A stretch of 64,000 nt of DNA, from NCBI RefSeq assembly GCF_014699005.1, contig NZ_JACWZY010000015.1, positions 62,001 through 126,000 on the forward strand, in the 5' to 3' direction. Every line of letters begins with the position of its first letter. The first letter of the stretch is position 1. Below, piece after piece: positions 26,319 through 38,445 of this stretch. This stretch comes from Spirosoma profusum. Its GTDB lineage: Bacteria > Bacteroidota > Bacteroidia > Cytophagales > Spirosomataceae. The notes under the pieces were generated by a model. That model made no database searches and was not told the origin of the DNA. It saw nothing but the letters and a program-made list of their open reading frames with translations. Both the position numbers and the translations under genes were made by a program.

Positions 26319-27065
26319 ATGATTGAAATCAAGAATATAGAAAAAACCTTTGGCGACCGGCATGTGCTGGCGGGCATCAGCGGTTCGTTCGAGCCGGGGA
26401 AAACAACGCTGGTCATTGGGACAAGTGGTACCGGGAAGAGCGTGCTGCTGAAATGCATGATTGGTCTCGTTAAACCCGATAAGGGCGAAGTGCTTTATGA
26501 TGGTCGAAACTTTCTGACGGGTGATCTTGAAGATCAGAAAGCCATTCGGCGCGAAATGGGCGTTCTTTTTCAGGGTTCCGCTTTGTTCGACTCGAAAACC
26601 GTACTTCAGAACGTACGTTTTCCGCTCGATATGCTGACGGATTTATCGGAAAAGGAAAAAGTTGACCGTTCGCAGGAGTGTTTACAGCGCGTCGGACTAG
26701 GCGACGCGGGCGACCGAATGCCTTCTGAAATTAGTGGCGGGATGAAAAAGCGCGTTGGTATTGCCCGTGCCATAGTCCTGAATCCAAAATACTTATTCTG
26801 CGACGAACCCAACTCCGGTCTTGATCCACTGACGTCCATAAAGATTGACCAACTTATCTCCGAAATCACCGAAGAATATCAGATTACAACTGTAGTTATT
26901 ACCCACGACATGAACTCAATGATGGAGATCGGCGAGAAAATCATGTTTCTCCACAAGGGCAAAAAGGTTTGGGAAGGAAATAGTAATTCGCTCATCCACT
27001 CCGACGTCAAAGAGTTGAACGAGTTCATCAACGCGAACAAGCTCATTCGCGAAATGGAAAAGTAG
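26319..27065 (+). CDS. mlaF: MlaF-family ABC transporter ATP-binding protein
   Basis: ATPase partner of MlaE. Walker A is GTSGTGKSVLL (about residues 34-44), the Q-loop is in GVLFQGSALFDS, the ABC signature is EISGGMKKRVGIARA, and Walker B is YLFCDEPNSGLDP. The His switch is in VVITHDMNS. The 248-residue length is normal. It is separated from mlaE by the repeat at 26217-26314 and ends 15 bases before a convergent gene. Confidence 0.94.
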   Translation: MIEIKNIEKTFGDRHVLAGISGSFEPGKTTLVIGTSGTGKSVLLKCMIGLVKPDKGEVLYDGRNFLTGDLEDQKAIRREMGVLFQGSALFDSKTVLQNVRFPLDMLTDLSEKEKVDRSQECLQRVGLGDAGDRMPSEISGGMKKRVGIARAIVLNPKYLFCDEPNSGLDPLTSIKIDQLISEITEEYQITTVVITHDMNSMMEIGEKIMFLHKGKKVWEGNSNSLIHSDVKELNEFINANKLIREMEK

Positions 27066-27080
27066 AGAGAAGGCATGCCT

Positions 27081-29165
27081 TTACAACCGCCACCGAACCT
27101 GCATTTTCACTTCTGATTTGTGCGGAGCATCAATCTGATCCAGATCGGAGCCGACAAAATCTTGGTTCGTTACGTCGGTTCTGGCCCAACGAACCCATAC
27201 ATCGAGGTGACGATTTAGCGTGTATTGAGCCATTACGTAATGCCGAATTCCTCGGTTGAAATAGGCCGGAAATGAAAAGGCGTAAAGCACATCGCGTTCG
27301 TAAACGTACTGCCGACTATCGTAATCATCCGTACTGAACAACGCCATCCGACCACTCAAACTCAATCGCCGATACTCGAACGTAGCGTCCTGAACCAACG
27401 TAAAGCCGCGTTTAGGCGATTGTCCAGCATATTGAAAACTTCCCCACTGCACTCGCGAACGTAGCGACAGCCCACGCCGAAGGCTATAATCAACATTCAG
27501 TACGTAGCTTTTTCGAGTAGTTTCTACTACGTTCTTCGCTTTGTCGCCGGGCAGGTTTTTCTCTTTATGTTCGTCGTGTATCACCAAGGAGAAAGCCGTT
27601 TGTCTGTTCGGTGTATAACGTAGCTGAAGCAAATAATCGAATCCTTTTGATGGTTTATCGACCAGATATCGCAGCCACGGGAAGTGAAAGAAATCCATGA
27701 ATCCACCTACTGTTAGTTTCCGGTAAACGCTGTATTTCAGTCCAAAATATGCGCCCGTTTCGTTGGCGTTACGTCCTCCTTCGCTGAATGCGTTCCCGTA
27801 AAAACCGTGGAAATTACGGTCGTAATGACGTAGCACCAGGGAGGCATCCAGCTTTTTAGTTAAACTCACCAACGTACCACCCACGAATCCTAATCCACCC
27901 GAATTTGTTGTCGAACCTGCACTTCGAGCCATTTCGGTAAACAGATTCCAGTTGCGCCAGATGTAGCTGCCATGCAAACCAACCACTACGTTCTGCTTTC
28001 CGGTAAACTCGTACTGATTATACGACAAATCGCGCTTACGAACGAACGTATCGAATAGGGTACGTAGCGCGGTCAGTCCTACTTGCAGTTGATGCCGATT
28101 GTGATAAAGAAGATGCGCTCCCAGATTTGTTTCCGTCAAACTAGCCCTATCGGCAATTTCTGATGGTGTGCGATGCAGGCCAGAAGTTTGAAAAGACGTA
28201 GCAATCGAACTTTCTTCTGTATCACCTTCAGCTGTATTGGCATCCCGCCGATTACGAGCGAGCAAAAGTGTTACGTCGATGGTTGGGGTGACGGCATACG
28301 TAGCGGTGGCCCCACGAAAATAGCCCGATTCGGTGAGCGAGGTGTAGGGGCGACCACCCAACGTCGGACGACGTAGCGTTTGTACAGTTTCGGCACTTTT
28401 GCCCAGTGCAAAACCCGCAGATAGTACCAATCCCTGCCCAACCTGCACCTGATAATCGCCCAGAATGATTGAGCGCCATTTACCACGGTTTTGTAGTTGT
28501 GCGTGAAACGATACGTAATCAGCACCGTACTGATTCGCCGATGGTTGCCAAATTAGGCGTTCACCGGGATCTTTTTCCAGCGTCAGACCGAAGCTGAACG
28601 CGCGGGGTCTGCTGTATCGATACCGAACGTACCACTGATTCGGTCCACCAACGTAACGATTGGGCAGTTTACCATTTTTATCAGGCGTAGCTTCCGAAAA
28701 GCCTTTTTGCTTTTCCAAGACTCGTTCGTAGCGAAGAATCAGATAGTTATCGGTGGACGTAGCAAATTTCCCAAAAATTCCAGACGTAACACTCACAGTT
28801 ATAAACGGCATTAGCCTTCGAATGGTAGCCACATCAAAATCGGGCACTGCCTGAAGCTCATAGATGGCTAATAAATCGCCGAAATCTGCGCGATACGTTA
28901 TCAGGCTGTTTAGTTGTTGTTCGGTCAATAAGTATGTTGCCGCCAGCTCGTCGCGCGTGGCTTTGTTGATGTCAAGTGGCTGAGCGTAAAGTTGAGTCAG
29001 CGCGTCAAATACAGATTCATAATCGACTCCCTCTGTTTGTACTGGAAATAAATCCTGCAAATAGCGACTTAGTGCAGCATCTTGCTGAAAAATAGGTCTG
29101 TTCTGCGAAAAAGCACGCAGGCAGGCCAGCCATCCAGCCAGAATCAGGAAGCAAACGGTTCGCAA
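27081..29165 (-). CDS. helix-hairpin-helix plus outer-membrane barrel-like protein
   Basis: A 694-residue exported protein. The signal peptide is MRTVCFLILAGWLACLRAFSQ. Residues 50-125 carry helix-hairpin-helix (ComEA-like) units: LDINKATRDELAATYLLTEQQLNSLITYRADFG, then LLAIYELQAVPDFDVATIRRLMPFI. The remaining 550 residues are rich in alternating Tyr, Arg and Gly with many predicted strands, ending in VKMQVRWRL, as in an outer-membrane beta-barrel. Similar HhH proteins of unknown function are common in Bacteroidota. The role is unknown. Confidence 0.78.
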   Translation of the reverse strand: MRTVCFLILAGWLACLRAFSQNRPIFQQDAALSRYLQDLFPVQTEGVDYESVFDALTQLYAQPLDINKATRDELAATYLLTEQQLNSLITYRADFGDLLAIYELQAVPDFDVATIRRLMPFITVSVTSGIFGKFATSTDNYLILRYERVLEKQKGFSEATPDKNGKLPNRYVGGPNQWYVRYRYSRPRAFSFGLTLEKDPGERLIWQPSANQYGADYVSFHAQLQNRGKWRSIILGDYQVQVGQGLVLSAGFALGKSAETVQTLRRPTLGGRPYTSLTESGYFRGATATYAVTPTIDVTLLLARNRRDANTAEGDTEESSIATSFQTSGLHRTPSEIADRASLTETNLGAHLLYHNRHQLQVGLTALRTLFDTFVRKRDLSYNQYEFTGKQNVVVGLHGSYIWRNWNLFTEMARSAGSTTNSGGLGFVGGTLVSLTKKLDASLVLRHYDRNFHGFYGNAFSEGGRNANETGAYFGLKYSVYRKLTVGGFMDFFHFPWLRYLVDKPSKGFDYLLQLRYTPNRQTAFSLVIHDEHKEKNLPGDKAKNVVETTRKSYVLNVDYSLRRGLSLRSRVQWGSFQYAGQSPKRGFTLVQDATFEYRRLSLSGRMALFSTDDYDSRQYVYERDVLYAFSFPAYFNRGIRHYVMAQYTLNRHLDVWVRWARTDVTNQDFVGSDLDQIDAPHKSEVKMQVRWRL

Positions 29166-29234
29166 TGAATCTGTTGAGATTAGGTGAAACTACCCTCACC
29201 AAAGCTTGTTCGCTTGTGGACGAAACAAACAACA

Positions 29235-29259
29235 AAGGCATCCCTTAGACGGATGCCTT
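29235..29259 (-). terminator. hairpin terminator on the minus strand
   Basis: AAGGCATCC pairs with GGATGCCTT around a 7-base loop. Read on the minus strand it is followed by T-rich sequence (TTTGTTGTTTGTTT). It lies 3' of the gene ending at 29359 and upstream of the HhH gene. Confidence 0.6.
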
Positions 29260-29301
29260 CACCAAAAGATACATTTTGTAGTCGAACGGGTTTCAAACGA
29301 C

Positions 29302-29330
29302 GAATGCCATTACCTGGAGTAATGGCATTC
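29302..29330. repeat. GAATGCCATTAC hairpin
   Basis: GAATGCCATTAC, a 5-base loop and GTAATGGCATTC form a perfect 12-bp hairpin. It shares its stem with the terminator at 20498-20526. Here it lacks a T-run, so it is either a partial terminator or a repeat copy. Confidence 0.65.
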
Positions 29331-29358
29331 GTAACTCTCTCGAAAGGAGAATAAATCT

Positions 29359-30678
29359 TTAAGCAAATCGACGCTTGAGAATTTCAACCAATTCGCTCAC
29401 TTCATCGCTGCTCATGTCCCAGAGATATTGCGATGCGTAACGATACGAAATCAGGTCGAGGGCCTGGCCGTAATTATTTAGTTTATCGATTTCATCAACT
29501 GCCTGATTATAAGCACCTGAATTACCGTTGAACAATTGATTGATAAACCGGAATTTCTGATTTAACGAAATACTGCGGGCCACACTTTCAATCGGTGCCC
29601 GGTTAAATTTCTCAGCAACGGTTGCCGTTTCAGTCGGAGCTGTTTCCCGCAACGTATCATTTAACGTAGCAGGTTCGCTCACCGTAGCAGACGTATCGGT
29701 CGGGAATGTTGGCTCCGACGTAGCAGATGGTGTAAGTGCTCCCGTCGGCATTTCTGACGGCTGGCTGATAGGCGCAACAGGTTTGGGACCGGCTTCGCCA
29801 TTCAGGAATTTTGTGCCAATCACGCTCGAATTATAGTCGACATCCTGAAGCGGCCGCTCAATCGGTATACTACGTTCTTCCGTTACGTCTGCTTTTTCGA
29901 ACTGAGTAGGCTGGGGCGGAATAGCGGGCGTAACACTCTCAGGAACAGACTCTACCGGCACTAATGGTGCAGGAGGAATAGCCGTCTCATTTGAGGTTGC
30001 GGTGTCGAAGAATGACCGGGCCGGGTTTGTTGGAATGCTATCTGGTACGTGGCTACGTAGCAGTACCGATACGTTCATTGGTAACTTCTCCGAGAACAGC
30101 GCCACAAACTTATCGTAATGTTCAAGTTCGTGCCCACGCTGCGTAAGAGCCTCATCCAGATAGGTCAATGCCTGATTTACGTACACAAATGGCCGGCCGT
30201 TCATGCGCTGCATAATGTGCTGCGGAATGAACTGATTGATTTTTGTATACCGAACAATTTGCTTCAGCGCCGACGCTGTTACCGTAAATTCAGGCTGCTC
30301 CCGGAGCACATCATCGAAGTAAGCTCTGGGATCGAAAACCATGATAATCGCCCGACGGGTAGCATCGGCCAGGAGCGGTTCGAGGTGTTCACGACGCACC
30401 GAAATGTGCTGCGACACTACGTTCATAAAATTCTGTAGCGCTTCCTGAACATCGGCATCTGTAAAATCGAAATAAGGACTACGAAATTTTTCGGCATCAG
30501 CCTGCCACTTATCCGACAAACTACTAATAATGAACAAGTTAATTTGACTAATTGGCGTCAGTTTGAGAATCTGCTGGCCATTAATCGTTGCATGCTGCTG
30601 GTAAAAATCAGCGGCTATCCGACGGGCGTAGGACTTGCTGTATTCGGTGAGCGCGTTTGCGTTAAACTTGTTCGACAT
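29359..30678 (-). CDS. conserved hypothetical cytoplasmic protein
   Basis: Not recognised as a named family. The start MSNKFNANALTEYSKSYARRIAADFYQQ at 30678 is chosen. A longer frame from 30834 begins in non-conserved sequence. It has 439 residues and no signal peptide. Residues 1-205 are helical and well ordered (for example ISQINLFIISSLSDKWQADA and NQALTYLDEALTQRG). A Pro/Thr/Ala/Glu-rich linker covers about residues 215-345. The last 70 residues form a short helical end (FRFINQLFNGNSGAYNQAVDEIDKL). It resembles a scaffold or adaptor. Divergent from tdk. Confidence 0.72.
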   Translation of the reverse strand: MSNKFNANALTEYSKSYARRIAADFYQQHATINGQQILKLTPISQINLFIISSLSDKWQADAEKFRSPYFDFTDADVQEALQNFMNVVSQHISVRREHLEPLLADATRRAIIMVFDPRAYFDDVLREQPEFTVTASALKQIVRYTKINQFIPQHIMQRMNGRPFVYVNQALTYLDEALTQRGHELEHYDKFVALFSEKLPMNVSVLLRSHVPDSIPTNPARSFFDTATSNETAIPPAPLVPVESVPESVTPAIPPQPTQFEKADVTEERSIPIERPLQDVDYNSSVIGTKFLNGEAGPKPVAPISQPSEMPTGALTPSATSEPTFPTDTSATVSEPATLNDTLRETAPTETATVAEKFNRAPIESVARSISLNQKFRFINQLFNGNSGAYNQAVDEIDKLNNYGQALDLISYRYASQYLWDMSSDEVSELVEILKRRFA

Positions 30679-30884
30679 CAGGAAAAGCCTTTGTTTTGTA
30701 AATATATAGCTTTCGGGCACAAACCGCCCTTTCTCATTGAAGAAATCAAATGCTGCGGGCTGCAAACCATGATTTAATCCTCTTACGGGCAATCCATGTG
30801 GGTAAATAAAACAATGTTCGTCTTGGTTAATCATGGTTAAGTCAGTTAGCTTAGTCGTATCGCTGGAGTTACTTATTTATCGCT

Positions 30885-31502
30885 ATGTTTATTGAACCGA
30901 CCCGACGCCGTGAACCACCCCATCTTCGCACCGGATGGATTGAAGTTATCTGTGGATCGATGTTTTCGGGGAAAACCGAAGAGTTAATCCGGCGGCTTAC
31001 GCGGGCCCGAATAGCGAAGTTGAACGTCCAGATTTTCAAGCCTGGTTTAGATACCCGATATCACGCAGAAAATATCGTTTCGCACTCAGCGCATACTATT
31101 CATTCAACCCCACTGCAAACAGCGGGCCAAATTTTAACATTAGCCGGTGATTGTGATGTAGTTGGTATCGACGAGGCCCAATTTTTCGATTCAGAGATAA
31201 CCGAAGTAGTCAATACGCTGGCGAATCAGGGCAAGCGCGTTATCATTGCCGGGCTTGATATGGACTTCGCAGGCAAGCCGTTTGGTTGTATGCCGCAACT
31301 GATGAGCATTGCCGAATACGTAACGAAAGTGCATGCCATCTGTGTGGTTTGTGGCGATATTGCTCAATACTCATACCGGCTTGTTCCGTCGAAAGAGCGC
31401 GTGCTTTTGGGCGAAACCGACAGCTACGAAGCCCGTTGCCGCCGTTGTTTTAACCTCGGCGCCGAAGCCGGACGCAAGGAATGGGCGTATGAAGACGTTG
31501 TG

Positions 31503-31514
<12 letters not shown>
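30885..31514 (+). CDS. tdk: thymidine kinase
   Basis: Salvage kinase that makes dTMP from thymidine. The P-loop is in [15 protein letters not shown]. The Asp-Glu pair is in [10 protein letters not shown], and the lasso motif is around [15 protein letters not shown]. Zinc-binding Cys pairs are ICVVCGD and ARCRRC. The 209-residue length is normal. The 3' end (encoding the final Asn-Asp-Glu and the stop) lies inside the left arm of the repeat at 31503-31638. Confidence 0.96.
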
Positions 31515-33764
<2,250 letters not shown>

Positions 33765-33769
33765 TCAAT

Positions 33770-35059
33770 TTAAAACTGCTCGTGAATTTCTTTCAGTAAT
33801 GCTGCCGTTCGTTGCCGCATTTCGCTCACCGGTTGCGTAAAATTATTGTGCATAATGCTGAAATAGAGTAATTTATTCTGCTTCGTCAATACGTATCCGC
33901 TGAGATTATACACACCTGTCATGGAACCCGATTTGGCAAAAACGTAAGGTTTTCCATGCATATCCATGTTACGTAGCGTACCCGATTGACCGGCGGCTGG
34001 CAACAACGTAAACAAGCGTTGTTGAGGAACGAGGGCATAAATTTTTATTAGTAAATCAATCAATACGTTCGGCGTAAACACATTGTAGCGCGACAACCCC
34101 GACCCATCGACCCATCGAGCCGCGTTACGTCCTTCCGGCGTGGTCAATCGAAGGCTATCCGCAATGCGACGTAACTCAACGCCCGGTTCCAGCATGGACG
34201 CGCTACGTTCCGCCGAAATCATAAACAATACCTGCTCAGCAAACTGATTATCACTCACATGCAACATACGTTTGTAGAGCGAATCGGCAGAAGAACCACG
34301 TAGCAACTTTGTATTTTCAGGAACTGGCAGATTAACAAGGACCACCGACCGATGTAACGTATCACTCAGTAACTGAGCGACCAGACCCGGCGACCAGCGA
34401 AACGGTACGTCCTGCTGAGATTTTTGTACATCTGTCAACCGCGTAAATCGATTCGCAAATTCCATCCGACGGACGCCACTACCTATTTTGCTATCAGGAA
34501 GTACGCTAGTACTATCGGCAAACTGACGCGGCTTAATCTGAGTCGACAGTAATTTTCCTTTAGGGAAACGTAGCACGTTGCCGTAAATGGGCATCGACGC
34601 CAGCTCAGCCGAATAATCGTCATTATAATCATCCCAGGCCCAACCCGCTCCGAAACGAGGCCCTTTATAGTTTTCAGCGGAGAAAAATAAGCGTTCAGGG
34701 CGCTTCCGCAGAAACGCCAGTGCAGATGTATCGGGCAAATCAGGATGAAGCAGAAGCGGGTTGCCCGTTCCCCAGAAAATCAGCGAATCGCTCCGTACGG
34801 CGTAACGTAGTGCTGGCAACGAATCACGTAGTGAAACCAGACCAGCATAGAAACTGAATAGTTTAGTATTTGACGCTGGTGTAAACGGTTTATCAGCATT
34901 ATACTGAATCAGATGCTTTTTACGGACGGGATCATAGAGTGCTACGCCCGTAAAATGATCGGTGTAAGTGGGTTGGATACGTAGTGTTCGGCTGATACGT
35001 TTGGCGGGGGAGCAGCCAACAAGTAGAAGTGGAATAAGTACTGAGAGTAGTGCTTTCAT
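33770..35059 (-). CDS. dacB: D-alanyl-D-alanine carboxypeptidase/endopeptidase (PBP4 family)
   Basis: Penicillin-binding protein of the S13 family that trims or cuts peptidoglycan cross-links. It is a lipoprotein: MKALLSVLIPLLLVGC, Cys 16. The active-site SxxK is ASNTKLF (Ser 63, Lys 66). SxN is in HVSDNQFAEQ. The third box is KSG in FAKSGSMTG. The 429-residue length is near the short end of the family. It is convergent with porZ, 5 bases apart. Confidence 0.9.
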   Translation of the reverse strand: MKALLSVLIPLLLVGCSPAKRISRTLRIQPTYTDHFTGVALYDPVRKKHLIQYNADKPFTPASNTKLFSFYAGLVSLRDSLPALRYAVRSDSLIFWGTGNPLLLHPDLPDTSALAFLRKRPERLFFSAENYKGPRFGAGWAWDDYNDDYSAELASMPIYGNVLRFPKGKLLSTQIKPRQFADSTSVLPDSKIGSGVRRMEFANRFTRLTDVQKSQQDVPFRWSPGLVAQLLSDTLHRSVVLVNLPVPENTKLLRGSSADSLYKRMLHVSDNQFAEQVLFMISAERSASMLEPGVELRRIADSLRLTTPEGRNAARWVDGSGLSRYNVFTPNVLIDLLIKIYALVPQQRLFTLLPAAGQSGTLRNMDMHGKPYVFAKSGSMTGVYNLSGYVLTKQNKLLYFSIMHNNFTQPVSEMRQRTAALLKEIHEQF

Positions 35060-35065
35060 ACATCA

Positions 35066-37666
35066 TCAGTCAGCAACCAAAACTTTTTGGGTGATTACCA
35101 GATCATTCGCTTTCAATTGCAGAAAGTAAAGCCCTGTTGGCAACTGGCCCATGTCGAACAGATCATTGATTCGAGAACCACTTACTTTCAATGTCTGCTG
35201 CCGAATAGCTTGTCCCGACAGACCAATCAGCCTCAGATTTACTTCAGACACTACGTTCGGCAAATCGGCAACAATACGTACCGAACCCCCATTGACCGGA
35301 TTGGGATACAGCGAAAACGTAGCATTACGTGTTGGTTCTTCGGCTAGCACAATAGCTGGAGGAGCCGCCTGAATGCGCAAATTGTCGATAGCCCAGCCCC
35401 ACCCGTACGACAGTTGATCGGCAAACATTCTAAAGCGAATCAAAATCTGGTCGCCCGCTTTAAAGGCGCTTCCTTGTTTGAGTAAAGGAATCTCGCGCCT
35501 TCGGTACAACGCTGGAGTTCCGGCAGTGGTCGAGTTATCGGCTACGATACTAGCTTTGTAGGCATTTAACCATTCCGCTTTATCCCGCGAACTGTATGCA
35601 TCAACCAACGGCCTCCAGGTCTGTCCGTTGTTGGATGAACCTTCCACAAGTACATAATCATAGAAATTAGCATCGCCTAATTTGCTACCCGGTTCGCTTG
35701 GCTCTATCAGCACAATTTCATCGAAACGTATTACAGCACTGTCAGGATTGGCTTTGATACGTATCGGCGACAACAGGACGTACTCGTAATTGCTCTGCGC
35801 CTTAAAATCGGCCCCATTTCGGTACGGATGTTCGGAATGGATGGCCGGATCGCTGAAACCAGCTGCCGTAGTGACACTGAATCCGTACCCAATAAAATCA
35901 CTGGCCGACGTAGCGTCGCTGAACGTAGTAACGTACTGATCCCGAGCAGCACGGGGCGCCAGTACCGGAAGTTCGTAAAATCCATTGGCCGGGTTAAATA
36001 CCTGATTTTTCGCCTTCGACATATCCACAGCTACAATCCGATACGTGATTTTATCGCCCGCTTTCAGCGAATTTGCCGGAAAATTGATTCGGTTCACATA
36101 CATGCTATCGTACGTAAAGCCGTTAACGGTGATCTTGGTGAATTTGAGATTCAGATTGGGTTGCGCTACGCCATTGATTTTATACTCCACATATGCCGCG
36201 CTGATGCCCGCCCGATTGTCTTTGATACGTGCATAGATGGGTAAGCTATCAACGGCGTTGGTAGCGAACATAACGTTTTTGGTAGGAACGTACTGAATCG
36301 TCGGTGCTACGTTATCGGGGCCTGATTGCGTATGATAGAGCAGTTGCGTACCGTTAATGAGCCTGCCCGGATTAGTAAACGTTCGCCCTGCTACGTCTTT
36401 CGCCGATAAATAATACCAGATATCACCCTGTGACTGTGCAGCCGGAAGTGTAAACCGATATTCGCTGGTGGTTCCTACCTGCGTAGGCGTAACGGTGGTA
36501 AAAACCGAATCTTTGGCCGTTGGCTGCGTTTTCCGATAATACAGCCGTACTGAACCGGGTGTCAACGTAGTATCGCTGATAATCCGGGTGCTAAAAACGA
36601 GGTCGGCAGGATCTTCGCTACCAATAATTGGCTCATGCAGAACAGAGGTCGTTTTCCATTCCATATCGGCCAGAAAGTTCATCACAATTGGTCCCGGCGA
36701 ATGGATAACTTCGGCCTGAGCCAATAGGGGCGTCATCAGTGAATTGATGTTTCCGGGCGGATACGTGTCTTCATTCAGATGATAAACACTGGCAGCCGGA
36801 TCGAAATTATAAGGAGCATACACTTTTGCCCGGTCGCCAGTTGATTGTTTTAACGTACTGCCGTTGATAAACAGATTATGCCCGGCCAACTGAAGTTTCA
36901 ATTCCTCCGAATCATTTGGAAACTCTTTCGTCGACGTAACTAATCGCTTCCCCTGCCCCGTTTCGATGAATTGATCGTATATGGACGCAAGTGCCTGCGT
37001 GTACAAACCATTGTCGCCGACTACGGTAAAGAATCCAATAAAGCCAAGTCCGTGCGCCAGTTCGTGCAATACGGCGGTTACCATATCGGTCTGACCTTTG
37101 GGCGTTTTACCGTCGGTGCCAAAATACCAGTCATTATTTCGATTGAAATCAGCAATGATGTCGGCTTCTTCGGGTGCATTGAGTTCCCGTCGGGCAATTT
37201 TCTCAGCCAGTGCAATCGGATAAAATGCATTCGCTCGCTGACCACCATCGAAATTATACCGATACGACCCTGGCCCGGCCGAACCCAGTACGTTAGGCGT
37301 CTGAAAACCCCAGTTTGCCTGAATCCGAATTGGCACGGGCGAGCTGATCAGAGTAGACCAGATATCTACTGCGTACTGAAAAGCCTGTTTTGCCTCGGTT
37401 GTAAAGTTGTTATACGTAACAATAAACTGGGCTGTGGGTGCGGCAAGTCGACCATTTGCCTCTTTATTTTTAAGAATACTTTCTGGAGCCGGAACCGTAG
37501 TGAGCGCGTTACGTTCGTCCTTGTAATACACAATTCGGGGGCCGTAGGCTGGAGTGCCAATTACAGAATACGGCACAGTTCCGCCGGATTTTTGCGCTGT
37601 TACGTTGTTTACCGCTACAATGAACCAAACAACGACCAGAATACCCCTCAACATCCAATGATTCAT
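35066..37666 (-). CDS. secreted metalloprotease-like protein with T9SS sorting domain
   Basis: An 866-residue exported protein from the ATG at 37666 (MNHWMLRGILVVVWFIVAVNNVTAQ is the signal). The zinc-site motif HELAHGLGF lies in VTAVLHELAHGLGFIGFF; the third ligand is not obvious. The N-terminal domain includes VTYNNFTTEAKQAFQYAVDIWSTLI. The middle region carries beta-sandwich-like segments. The C-terminus FSLYPNPVNGGSVRIVADL ... GLYFLQLKANDL is a T9SS type A sorting domain, so the product is probably released or anchored at the surface by T9SS. Specificity unknown. Confidence 0.78.
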   Translation of the reverse strand: MNHWMLRGILVVVWFIVAVNNVTAQKSGGTVPYSVIGTPAYGPRIVYYKDERNALTTVPAPESILKNKEANGRLAAPTAQFIVTYNNFTTEAKQAFQYAVDIWSTLISSPVPIRIQANWGFQTPNVLGSAGPGSYRYNFDGGQRANAFYPIALAEKIARRELNAPEEADIIADFNRNNDWYFGTDGKTPKGQTDMVTAVLHELAHGLGFIGFFTVVGDNGLYTQALASIYDQFIETGQGKRLVTSTKEFPNDSEELKLQLAGHNLFINGSTLKQSTGDRAKVYAPYNFDPAASVYHLNEDTYPPGNINSLMTPLLAQAEVIHSPGPIVMNFLADMEWKTTSVLHEPIIGSEDPADLVFSTRIISDTTLTPGSVRLYYRKTQPTAKDSVFTTVTPTQVGTTSEYRFTLPAAQSQGDIWYYLSAKDVAGRTFTNPGRLINGTQLLYHTQSGPDNVAPTIQYVPTKNVMFATNAVDSLPIYARIKDNRAGISAAYVEYKINGVAQPNLNLKFTKITVNGFTYDSMYVNRINFPANSLKAGDKITYRIVAVDMSKAKNQVFNPANGFYELPVLAPRAARDQYVTTFSDATSASDFIGYGFSVTTAAGFSDPAIHSEHPYRNGADFKAQSNYEYVLLSPIRIKANPDSAVIRFDEIVLIEPSEPGSKLGDANFYDYVLVEGSSNNGQTWRPLVDAYSSRDKAEWLNAYKASIVADNSTTAGTPALYRRREIPLLKQGSAFKAGDQILIRFRMFADQLSYGWGWAIDNLRIQAAPPAIVLAEEPTRNATFSLYPNPVNGGSVRIVADLPNVVSEVNLRLIGLSGQAIRQQTLKVSGSRINDLFDMGQLPTGLYFLQLKANDLVITQKVLVAD

Positions 37667-37693
37667 GCTGCAAATCTTACTACGTATTTTTAT

Positions 37694-37785
37694 TGGGACA
37701 CAGGGATGCACGGAGAAGTCACAGAGATATACAGAGAATAATCCTCAGTGAATCTCTGCGAACCGCCGTGCATCTCTGTGTCCCA
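37694..37785. repeat. inverted repeat, GGGACACAG-type
   Basis: Left arm 37694-37713 (TGGGACACAGGGATGCACGG) and right arm 37766-37785 pair with one mismatch. It lies in the gap between the msrB stop and the metalloprotease-like gene, with further CAGAGAxAxAC words inside. Confidence 0.75.
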
Positions 37786-37861
37786 GCTACGTCCTTAAAC
37801 AAAGCAATATGGGGAACAATTTAATTAAATCGGCATTTCCAAGCCTGTTTTAGTCAAGAAC

Positions 37862-38269
37862 TCATTCCGCATCAGCCGTACGCTTCAATACCAACGATAC
37901 CGAATTCAGGCAGTAGCGCATTCCGGTTGGCGCTGGACCATCATTAAACACATGTCCCAGATGCGCATCGCAGACGTTACACAGCACTTCCACCCGAATC
38001 ATGCCGTAAGTGAAATCTTTTTCCAACCGAATCCGCTCTTCTTCAATGGGTTCTGTAAAACTCGGCCAGCCCGTTCCTGATTCAAACTTGGTTGTCGACT
38101 CAAACAATTCGGTTCCGCAGCATACACAGGCATAGATGCCGGGGTCGTGCGCTTCGCAGTATTCGCCCGTGAAAGGCCGTTCGGTTCCTTTGGTGCGGGT
38201 TACCCGGTATTGCTCGGGCGTGAGTTGCTGCCGCCACTCTTCATCTGATTTTATAACTTTCTGAAGCAT
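37862..38269 (-). CDS. msrB: peptide-methionine (R)-S-oxide reductase
   Basis: Repairs oxidised methionine in proteins. The start MLQKVIKSDEEWRQQLTPEQ at 38269 matches the family; an upstream frame from 38356 has no homology. Motifs are GTERPFTGEY, zinc-binding CVCC and CNVC pairs, ESGTGWPSF, and the catalytic Cys in MRYCLNSVSL. The 135-residue length is normal. No signal peptide, so cytoplasmic. Confidence 0.94.
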   Translation of the reverse strand: MLQKVIKSDEEWRQQLTPEQYRVTRTKGTERPFTGEYCEAHDPGIYACVCCGTELFESTTKFESGTGWPSFTEPIEEERIRLEKDFTYGMIRVEVLCNVCDAHLGHVFNDGPAPTGMRYCLNSVSLVLKRTADAE

Positions 38270-38357
38270 AACTTTTGGTTCGCCTGATTGAATCTGTCGA
38301 TATAAACGTAAACCACTACGTTTCCGATTTGTCTTTTCTACGCCGTAAATTTGCACG

Positions 38358-38428
38358 ATAGTCGTTAGTCAATAGTCATCAGCAGATGAAAGAAAAGAAC
38401 TATTGGCCGATTGACTGACGACTGACTA
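38358..38428. repeat. imperfect inverted repeat, AGTCGTTAGTCAAT-type
   Basis: AGTCGTTAGTCAAT near 38360 pairs with ATTGACTGACGACT near 38410, with about two mismatches. It fills most of the gap between the divergent msrB and recQ genes, so promoters for both must overlap or lie beside it. Confidence 0.5.
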
Positions 38429-38445
38429 CTAATTAACTGATTACC

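Noticed and set aside
36971..37741. 256-codon open frame opposite the metalloprotease-like gene
   Set aside because: Its translation has no family features, is rich in residues typical of antisense frames, and the opposite strand encodes a clear signal peptide and HExxH protein.
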